A stretch of DNA of 64,000 nucleotides, taken from positions 310,001-374,000 of the forward strand of contig JAADJZ010000012.1 of assembly GCA_011032825.1 (NCBI GenBank). The letters are read 5' to 3'. Position numbers and translations under genes: made by a program. Shown here in pieces: positions 57,437-64,000 of the stretch. The notes under the pieces were generated by a model. It had not been told where the DNA came from. It did no database searches and worked only from the letters and a program-made list of their open reading frames with translations. Within the stretch, counting starts at the first letter, position 1. The number at the start of each line of letters is the position of its first letter. The stretch is from Massariosphaeria phaeospora. Taxonomy: Eukaryota > Ascomycota > Dothideomycetes > Pleosporales.

Positions 57437-58988
57437 CTAGGATGTGCCTGTGCGCAGGGGAAGCTGGGTTTCGGCTCCGTTGTGCGGCGTGGAGTCTGTC
57501 GTCAGTGAGGTAGTGACCGGAGCAGATGATACAGCCTGGGGTCCTGGGGCCGCTACCGCTGATGTAGCCCCGTCTGTCTGTGCCGGGGCCGCATCAATTG
57601 GCGACACGGGCTGGGTAGCAGTGCCGACAGTCGTAAGCGCCAGTTCCGCCTCATCGACCGGCGAATTGAGCGGCTCCAGGCCCGCCACATTCGGCCGCAC
57701 GGGGTTCGGAATCGTAAAGATAGTTCTATGTCTAGGCCTGCCGTTCTCATTGCCGACACCCACAGCCAACAGCGACCCATCCGCACCCTGTTCCCACCGG
57801 ATGGGGCCCGTGGGGAAAGTGTGCTGGCCGTTCTGCGTCTCCGGCGCCTCCCACTTGATGGCGGTCTGGATGTCCGGCTCGAGGATGGGCATCATGCCCC
57901 ATTCGAAGTCGAGGTTGCCGCCGTATTTCTTCGGGATGTTGTCGGGGTCGATGTATTGCGAGAGCGTGGGCAGCACGTTTGCGGGCGAGAGGATGAAGAT
58001 CTTGGAGACGGTGATGGGGTCGAACCAGCGCTTGATCCAACCCCATACCGTGGGGAAGAAGGCAGGCGCCCCGACAATCTGCGACATGAGTTAGATGAGA
58101 TGTCGGCATGCAAATGCCCCAGACGCATATATATATATACATATATCGCAACATACAAATATCCGGTCTAGCGTCTCTGGGTAATGCGCCGTGGCCAGCT
58201 GCGACGCATCCTGCATATGCCCCTTCAGGTTCCAAAACTGCTTCAGCCCGACCCCCGTGATGTCGACGATGTTGTTGCTCTGCGAGATGGGCGTCTCGGG
58301 GTGCTTGCGCGGGATGGCCGAGCAAAACGGCTGCACGAAGCGCGTCAGCGACTCGTACAGGGCGAACAGGCGCAGGTTCTTGGTCGACACTTTGGGCGAC
58401 GTCGTCTTGGACTTGGCGAGGCCCTTCTCGTAGGCCGAGATGCTCTTGGCGTTCAGCGGCGCGACCTCGAAGACGTACACGGGGATACCGCGCTTGTCGC
58501 GGCGGCCCAGCCACTGCGGGTACTATGGAGGAGCTGTTAGGCTGCGGACTGAGGCATGATATGGGTGCATGGCGGTGGACACGGAGGGGCGCGGAGCTCG
58601 CATACCAGCCGGCGCGTCGCCTCGAACTCGTCGACTTCGATCCTGTAAAACAAGTCGTCGATGCCGTGCTCCTTGCGCCAGTCCTCCGTCTCTTTGAACT
58701 GCTTGAAAGCCTCCGGGGCGACGAAGCGGCGGGCTCGGAGGAAGCGTCTGCGCGAGAGTCAGCCAGTCAGCACCCCGCCAAAATATCGTCTGCCCGCGCG
58801 AATGCATACAGCAAAGTCTCGTCGTCGTGGCTCGCGTCACAGGCGCCGTTGGTGCCAGCGGGCGTGTAGTAGCCCTGCGTCTCGCACAGCTGCCTGAAGG
58901 CCTCCAGCTGCTCCTGCTGGTTCGGCGTGAGGTGTGCGTAGTGGCCGGACGGGTACTGGAACGACTCGATGCGCTGGAGGTCGGCCAT
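57437..58988 (-). CDS. SEC14-like (CRAL-TRIO) phospholipid-transfer protein
   Basis: Lipid-binding protein of the Sec14 family, which exchanges phosphatidylinositol and phosphatidylcholine to support PI4-phosphate signalling and Golgi traffic. Exons 58988-58810, 58747-58606, 58522-58157, 58078-57437; 442 residues. CRAL-TRIO N-terminal helices: LTPNQQEQLEAFRQLCETQG, RFLRARRFVAPEAFKQFKET (RFLRAR is the family motif). Lipid-binding domain: YPQWLGRRDKRGIPVYVFEV, NIVDITGVGLKQFWNLKGHM, ATAHYPETLDRIFIVGAPAFFP and WIKRWFDPITVSKIFILSP, ending KKYGGNLDFEWG (YGG motif). The last ~150 residues are Ala/Pro/Thr-rich and disordered, which is longer than in yeast Sec14. Intron 3 (78 bp) contains an AT-repeat. 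Confidence 0.93.
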
Positions 58989-59360
58989 GATGGCTGCGCG
59001 GTAGCGAGCGGCGAGCGGGCCTGGTCGCACGAGTATGTATATAGGTATAGGGATACAAGAAAAAATTTAAAAGGGACAAGTCTAGGGATGCACGGGAATA
59101 TCGGTAAGCTTTCTAGGGCAGCATGTTGTGTTTATGCAGTGCGGAGCGGCGGATCGCGGCGGTGATGTCAACGCCCCCGAGCGGCGCGATGGCTTGCAGC
59201 TCAGCTCCTCCGCTCCTCCCGCTCCGATCCGGACGAACGAGCTCCTAAAGGCTTGTATCGACCAACACGAAACTATTATGCCTTTACAAACCATGCTTGA
59301 GTACTATATAATCTAGTATATAAGATCTCTATTTTTATAGCGCTTAGCTAGTAAAGGTTG
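58989..59360. other. Intergenic region, no gene seen
   Basis: SEC14-like promoter. 59280-59360 is AT-rich, grading into the BTB relic. Confidence 0.4.
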
Positions 59361-59510
59361 CTAGATAATTCTCTCAACGAACGCGTCCTAGAATGCCTTT
59401 TCGAAACACTCGCTTTGCGTGCAGATAACAGATTTGTGAACAGGTAGTTCTTTACTATAGATAACAACTGTGGTATCGGAGTATTTTGTGTTGTTAAACA
59501 TCCTATAAAA
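59361..59510 (-). pseudogene. BTB/POZ domain remnant
   Basis: From ATG 59501 the minus strand reads MFNNTKYSDTTVVIYSKELP, then VHKSVICTQSECFEKAF, the beta-strand and helix start of a fungal BTB domain (YSDxxV...VHKxVxCxxSxxF). It is followed by TAG (59388-59390), the in-frame DAFVERII and a second TAG (59361-59363). An acceptor-like TTTTATAG sits just before the ATG, as if an upstream exon once existed; the ~150 bp upstream is open in another frame without recognisable homology. The stops are TAG, consistent with C-to-T or G-to-A decay. Confidence 0.65.
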
Positions 59511-60125
59511 GTTAGGCAAAGTTGTGCAGGTCTGAAGGGCAAATACCTAGCGATGTCCCGCATAAACTTGGCCGAACGTGCTTCTATTATGGCAGCAAGC
59601 GATATGGTAGACGATTGCGCTTCCAGTACGGCTGCTGGCTGGCTCGGTTGGCAATCGAGAGTTTGCTGTCGCTGCATAGCCCGCAGTATTCCGGTTATCC
59701 TTTCTTCCTTCTCTTCTTCCTCTCTACTGTTGCTGGCCTTGTCTCTCCGTGATTGTGCTCTTTGACGTTTAAGTTCAGATTTGTCTAACTTTCAGAAGGT
59801 CAGACAGGCTAACAGTCGCGTGCGGAAACGCGGTCGCAATATAGGGCTGTCAACTGCGGCTGATCAGCTAACAAACAGGCGGAGAAACTTTGGGAATAGA
59901 GCGATGTACTATTGGCTTAGGTAAGGTGGTATCATAGACTTTGTCGTTGGTCCTTTGCAGCCGATGCAGGATAGTTTGTCGCATCAGCCACAGTTTTGTC
60001 ATTAGCTCCTAGCTGTGTGGCGCTGTTGCTGCGTCAACCAAAGCAGCCAAGGTTTGGACGATCTGTCAGTTTGCGCGAAAGCGACAGCTCCCAACCAACT
60101 TCACGATGCAGCACAACATACAGCT
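59511..60125. other. Intergenic region
   Basis: Possible upstream exon debris of the BTB relic (59511-59770), then the promoter of the next gene. Nothing else recognised. Confidence 0.4.
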
Positions 60126-61347
60126 ATGTCGATATCGCAAGCAGACGTAATGAAGCACCAAGACGTCACGCCACCCCCAAGATTCACAGATCAGCCTTTG
60201 ACGCCTCCGCTGACCGACAAGAAGCCATCTGCGGGAGCGCTCCGCGTTATCGCACTCTTTAGACAAATCCACGCAGGAAGTGACGCTGAGCGAGACGCGC
60301 GGACTGAGTTTCAGCTTGCGGACGGAGAGTACGATGAGATAGAGAGTACGCTTCAACAAGACGATGTGCTTTCGGGATACGTAGACGAGAAGATACGGTG
60401 AGTAGACTTTAGCAACGGCAAAGGCCACATCTGACAGGGTTTGCGCCAGGTATGACTACGACGAAGACAAACGCAGATTAGTCGTTCGCATGCCTACCGA
60501 GATACACGAACGCTTTATCGACAAAGTGGAGGATGACATTCGGAGCCAGCTGAAAACAATACAGAACGGATCAGGCAGGAAGGCAGAATTCGCGCAGAAA
60601 GTGCATCCAGCCCGATCGACCCATATACGTCTCGGCGCTAGCACTTCGTCTAAGTCGAAGTACGAGCCATACGCGTCATTCAGGCATAGTGACGCACGAT
60701 ATCCAGGCGTCATAGTTGAAGTCGCGTACTCGCAGAAGAAGCCGTGCCTAGGCCGGTCAGCTGAGAATTATATCTTGGGTTCGGATGCCAGCATACGGGC
60801 GGTCGTATGCGTACACATTATGTATGGCAACATGTCGTCGCGCAAAGCAACATTATCGGTCTGGCGACCCAAATTGCTCACTACTGACGACGGACTTGAA
60901 TTACGAGCTGTAGAGACGGTCGCAGATGAGGTAGGTCCAGTTCTCTCAACAACTCAACTCTCCCAGTTTTCTTAACGTTCGTAACAGGCTTTCCGTGATG
61001 AAGAAGGAAACCCCATCGATCAGCCCGGCCTACGGCTTCGCCTCAGCGAATTCGCCTACGAAGGACTTGCTCAGAAGGAGATGGGCGAGGACGACACATT
61101 CATCTACATTCCGGGGTCGAAACTCTGCGAATACCTTAATGCGGCAGATAGCAAAGAAGAGCAAGCACTGGGCAAGCATGTCTTTGTCCAGGAAGTCAAG
61201 AAGCGGAAACGGTCGGAAACACCCCCTGAAGAGATGAGGGCCGGTGATGAAGCAAGATACGCCGCGCAAGAGGAGAGAGCAGCGAAGCGCGCGGATCGTG
61301 ACATGGACTATGGGGATAAATCATCAACTAAGAGCCTTTCAGACTAG
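60126..61347 (+). CDS. Conserved fungal protein of unknown function
   Basis: Exons 60126-60397, 60450-60930, 60988-61347 (introns 52 and 57 bp); 370 residues. Domain order: a Pro/Thr-rich start (MSISQADVMKHQDVTPPPRF); a short helix block with FQLADGEYDEIESTL and YDYDEDKRRLVVRMPTEIHE; a central core with YEPYASFRHSDARYPGVIVE, VAYSQKK, SAENYILGSDASIRAVVCVH and RKATLSVWRPKLL; then LRLRLSEFAYEGLAQKEMGE and a Lys/Arg/Glu-rich tail with a bipartite-like basic patch (KKRKR). The core pattern PGVIVEVAYSQ..YIxGS...VVxxxI.Y...ATLSVWRP occurs in many ascomycete proteins with no known role; a PD-(D/E)xK nuclease-like fold is conceivable but the catalytic Lys is not evident. Not a shadow frame: three exons rejoin cleanly. 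Confidence 0.78.
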
Positions 61348-61973
61348 AACAATATCTATTATCGTGAAGCAAATCTCTTCGCAGCAACGCACGAGCAAAA
61401 TTGTGGCTATGCTGTCTGCCTCTCCTGTATCTCTCGCCGTCGTGATGCCCTCCCCATGCATCTCCATTTGCGTCATCGTGCCTCTGCCCTTAACCGCCTT
61501 TTTAGTGTCACCTCTGAACCCGTACTCCTACACGTGCTCGTTTGGATCGTCTTAGAGTTAGAAATCTAGGGCCGTCTGAGACGGTAGATAAGCATTGGTT
61601 GTATACCACCACTCCTTCTCAATTGTACAGCGTGTGGCTGGCATCGTTGCTGTTTGTTATCTTGTGCGAATCTTGCTCCTGCAGATAGAGGAAGCTGCTT
61701 CGAAGGAGCTAGGACTTAATTGCCGTAGTTGGGACGCGAAGGCAGTCTTCGTAGATATGCCCTATACGTGTTCGGGAGGCAGGTTAGCACCAGCGTCGGC
61801 AATCTCGTCATCAAATTAATTCAGAGGGAATAGAAGGGCAGGAGATTGAGCTGGTTATGCTCTGTTCTCTAGCGTGTCTTGTTTCATAGTAAAGCAGGAG
61901 GAGTTGATATTACATCGTTGTAACTACTGGAAGTAACACTACGGCGCCTCCTTAGGCGCTGGCTCTCTGCGCG

Positions 61974-62085
61974 AGCTATCTCGGCGGCTATAGGCGCGGC
62001 AATCTCGGAGGCCACTCAGGGGTAGCCATCTTGGAGGCCATAGGCGCAGCCATCTCGGTGGCCATCTCGGCGGCCATCTCGGCGC
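61974..62085. repeat. Degenerate tandem repeat of GGCCATCTCGGCG type
   Basis: Successive units GCTATCTCGGCG, GCAATCTCGGAG, GCCATCTTGGAG, GCCATCTCGGTG, GCCATCTCGGCG, GCCATCTCGGCG, the last three contiguous with a 12-bp period and the earlier ones spaced by TATAGGCGC-like strings. Confidence 0.8.
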
Positions 62086-62103
62086 TCTGCTAATTAAGAC
62101 ATA

Positions 62104-62198
62104 TAAGGGGTGTACACCTCTTATATAGGGTTACGCAACTCTTAAAAAGAGGTGTATACACCCTTTATCTAGTGAAAATGTCGCTGTAGTGACACTAG
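62104..62198. repeat. Cluster of palindromes and inverted repeats
   Basis: GGTGTACACC (62109-62118) and GGTGTATACACC (62151-62162) are perfect palindromes, and the two arms (TAAGGGGTGTACACCTCTTA; AAAGAGGTGTATACACCCTT) are also inverted copies of each other. Next, CTAGTG (62169-62174) pairs with CACTAG (62193-62198) around TGTC...GACA. Strong hairpins can form. Confidence 0.8.
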
Positions 62199-62414
62199 CA
62201 ATTCGTATGTATCACTCCCAACTATGTGTACATAGGCTGTCCTATAGCTTCACATGCGAGTTAGAGTGCATAGTCGAGGAACTTCAAGAGAAAAGGTAAT
62301 GTCAAGGTAAACGGCCGTTCTCATTCGAGGTCAGCCTAAGTAATCGTTCTATCTACCTCCCTAAACCCCAAACCCCAAACCCCGCCCCACCCCACCCCCC
62401 AACTCCACACCCCC

Positions 62415-63896
62415 CTACTCCTCCTTGAAATTGGGGAGGTTGGCGGCCAAGTGGCCGTTCTCGGCCAACATCTCCAGCCATCGCTTGATGGCTGGGACGA
62501 AGTCCCAAGCACGCCTCTCCGCCGCCTTCTCCGCCGCCGCGTCCTCCTCCCCCTTGACGTCCCAGTACTTGGCGAGAACGTCCTGCTGGTCGCCAGCCAG
62601 CTGCTCCAGGCGCTCCAGCAGGGCCTCCATGCCCTCACCGGCAATGGCGGCCTTGGTGTCCTCGTCGACGGGCGCACCCGCCAACTGCTCGTCAAAGATG
62701 CCCATCTGGGCCAGGATGGCCGGGCTCATGGGCGGGATCTGGCCCTCGAAGGTGAAAGCCCTCCAGCCGGCCTCGGCGGCGTCCAGGCTCGACTCGACGA
62801 GCCGCGCCGTGTTCACCGATAGGCAGGCCCGCTTGCGGAGCGCGGCGACGGGCGCCTGCGTCACGGCGAGCAGGTTGTAGTCGTTGTCGCCCGCAGCCAT
62901 GACGCCCGAGATGTCGTCGGCGATGGCGGTGGTCCAGGCCTCGCCGGCGGCTTCGTCGAAGCTGGCCATCTTGGTCGGCTGGGCGTCCATGCCGTCCAGC
63001 TTCCAGACGTCTCCGCCCACCGGCACAAAGGCGATGAAGTGGTGTGCGGCGTCTTCAAGGCTCTCGGAGCTGGAGTCGGTGGCCGTCGTGTCCTCGGAGC
63101 TGCGGCGGGCGTCCTTGATCCTGGGTGCCTTGTTGGCCTTTTCCACCTTTTTAGCAACAGACTTGTCGTTCTCGAGGATATCCATCTTCGTCGCGAAGGA
63201 GTTGTGGATCTTCTTGACGAACTGGAAGCTGGCGAAGGCCTCACCGCGCTGATAGGGCGTGAGGTCCTTAGAGAAGTCCTTGAACTGGCGGAGGTGTTCG
63301 CCGATGTCGAGAGAGGGTTGGTTGAGGACGGTGTTGATCATGGCCAGGGTGGCGCAGCTGTTCTGGGCGGGCAGCTGGTTGGCGAACCAAAGGTTGTTGG
63401 GGCATTCCTTGACCTCGTTGTGTTGGGCGACCTTGCGGAAGCGGAAGAGAAGGATCAAGCCATAGATAGGCTGAGGAAGGGTGGCAAGGCATCCTGGGTC
63501 CATGGAGAAAGCCTCGCTGACGGCGACATCCTGGACGCCAATGTCGTGGAGAATCGTGGTCAAGTAGGCGGGTTCAGACTCGATCTCGCAGAATCCTTGC
63601 CAGGTGGTCTTGTCCATGTCGGTGGCAGGCTGCTCGGGAGGGCTGGGAAAGGCAACCGGCTCAGGCGATGTCGACTTGGCCTTCTTGCCTGATGGACCAG
63701 CTTCGTCAGCGGCAGTGGGAAGGGCTCGCTTCTTGGTGACCTGGACAATCTCCTGGGCAGTGACCTCGTTCGAGACAGTCGGCTTGAGCTCGGGGTCGAC
63801 GTCACGATCCTCGGTTGAGGCCTTGTGGATGGGTTTGGTGGCAGCGGCGTCGGCGGCTTGCTGCTGGCCTCGTCCGGCGGAGCGGGTTGAAACCAT
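62415..63896 (-). CDS. Ubiquitin C-terminal hydrolase, UCH37/BAP1-like (peptidase C12)
   Basis: Cysteine protease that removes ubiquitin; UCH37-type enzymes act at the proteasome or chromatin. Single exon, 493 residues. Residues 1-95 are a charged, disordered extension with PSGKKAKS as a possible nuclear signal. The C12 domain covers ~100-340: WQGFCEIESEPAYLTTILHD, FSMDPGCLATLPQPIYGLIL, WFANQLPAQNSCATLAMINT (oxyanion Gln and catalytic Cys), AHHFIAFVPVGGDVWKLDGM (catalytic His) and DAQP (catalytic Asp). A Ser/Thr-rich insertion (DARRSSEDTTATDSSSES) lies in the crossover loop. The C-terminal helical tail (LERLEQLAGDQQDVLAKYWD... WDFVPAIKRWLEMLAENGHL) resembles the UCH37 ULD-type tail. All catalytic residues present. 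Confidence 0.93.
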   Translation of the reverse strand: MVSTRSAGRGQQQAADAAATKPIHKASTEDRDVDPELKPTVSNEVTAQEIVQVTKKRALPTAADEAGPSGKKAKSTSPEPVAFPSPPEQPATDMDKTTWQGFCEIESEPAYLTTILHDIGVQDVAVSEAFSMDPGCLATLPQPIYGLILLFRFRKVAQHNEVKECPNNLWFANQLPAQNSCATLAMINTVLNQPSLDIGEHLRQFKDFSKDLTPYQRGEAFASFQFVKKIHNSFATKMDILENDKSVAKKVEKANKAPRIKDARRSSEDTTATDSSSESLEDAAHHFIAFVPVGGDVWKLDGMDAQPTKMASFDEAAGEAWTTAIADDISGVMAAGDNDYNLLAVTQAPVAALRKRACLSVNTARLVESSLDAAEAGWRAFTFEGQIPPMSPAILAQMGIFDEQLAGAPVDEDTKAAIAGEGMEALLERLEQLAGDQQDVLAKYWDVKGEEDAAAEKAAERRAWDFVPAIKRWLEMLAENGHLAANLPNFKEE

Positions 63897-64000
63897 GGTG
63901 GATGATGGGTGGATTGAGGACTGGAAGTAGATGGGTAGAGAAGTGGACTTGGAAAGAAGCTGATATCGGATCAGGTGTGGATGTGGAGGGCTGAGGAGGA

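Larger units (their letters stand above)
61348..62414. other. Intergenic region with foldback and tandem repeats
   Basis: Between convergent genes. Holds the degenerate GCCATCTCGG repeat (61974-62085) and a hairpin cluster (62104-62198), listed separately. 62350-62410 is C-rich. No gene recognised. Confidence 0.6.

Noticed and set aside
62425..63930. Plus-strand frames opposite the UCH gene
   Set aside because: No catalytic or domain motif; the minus strand holds a complete C12 peptidase.

Overview
The window is nuclear DNA of a filamentous ascomycete (Pezizomycotina). The evidence is many short introns (about 43-85 bp, with a few longer ones), GT..AG borders with CTAAC/TACTAAC-like branch sites, a NoxA-type NADPH oxidase, a DUF7730-like protein, a fungal NB-ARC/TPR relic, and a transposon whose damage looks like repeat-induced point mutation (RIP). 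A Dothideomycete is my best guess, but no marker here proves the class. No rRNA, tRNA or CRISPR array was seen.

Left third (1-24.2 kb): RRP6 (exosome nuclease, C-terminal end outside the window) diverges from the tiny four-exon gene MDM35. Then come a MAPEG membrane protein, a VOC/glyoxalase protein with a very long Ser-rich tail, EMG1/NEP1 (18S rRNA methyltransferase), an SDR oxidoreductase, the five-exon noxA gene with a likely 5'-UTR intron, a metallo-beta-lactamase-fold hydrolase, an F-box/LRR-like protein that is only visible once spliced, and POL2 (DNA polymerase epsilon catalytic subunit, about 2228 aa).

Middle (24.2-44.6 kb): APC2 (anaphase-promoting complex cullin) diverges from POL2 across a spacer that holds a MITE-like inverted repeat. 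Next are a DUF7730-like protein, a small secreted protein, a repeat-rich gene-poor stretch (66-bp tandem repeat, pentanucleotide arrays, a RIP-damaged Fot1/pogo-type DDE transposon with terminal repeats and TA target duplication), TSR3 (18S rRNA modification), RPL28/uL15, a 155-bp MITE with 30-bp terminal repeats and a 6-bp target duplication just upstream of RPL28, GGA (eight exons, clathrin adaptor) and PTR2 (peptide transporter, six exons).

Right third (44.6-64 kb): a truncated STAND-type TPR relic, a two-exon orphan gene, a 55-residue cysteine-rich protein, 3.5 kb with no recognisable gene, a sugar transporter, a decayed gene-like stretch, an F-box/YccV (FBXO21-like) protein, a SEC14-type lipid-transfer protein, a BTB/POZ pseudogene, a conserved fungal protein of unknown function, a foldback/tandem-repeat cluster, and a UCH37-like deubiquitinase.

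The core genes are housekeeping (RNA decay and ribosome maturation: RRP6, EMG1, TSR3, RPL28; replication and cell cycle: POL2, APC2; trafficking and ubiquitin: GGA, SEC14-like, F-box proteins, UCH). They are not co-transcribed. The more novel material lies in the spacers: small or decayed genes, MITE-like elements and a recurring TACGGAGTA motif. I found no convincing multi-gene new system.
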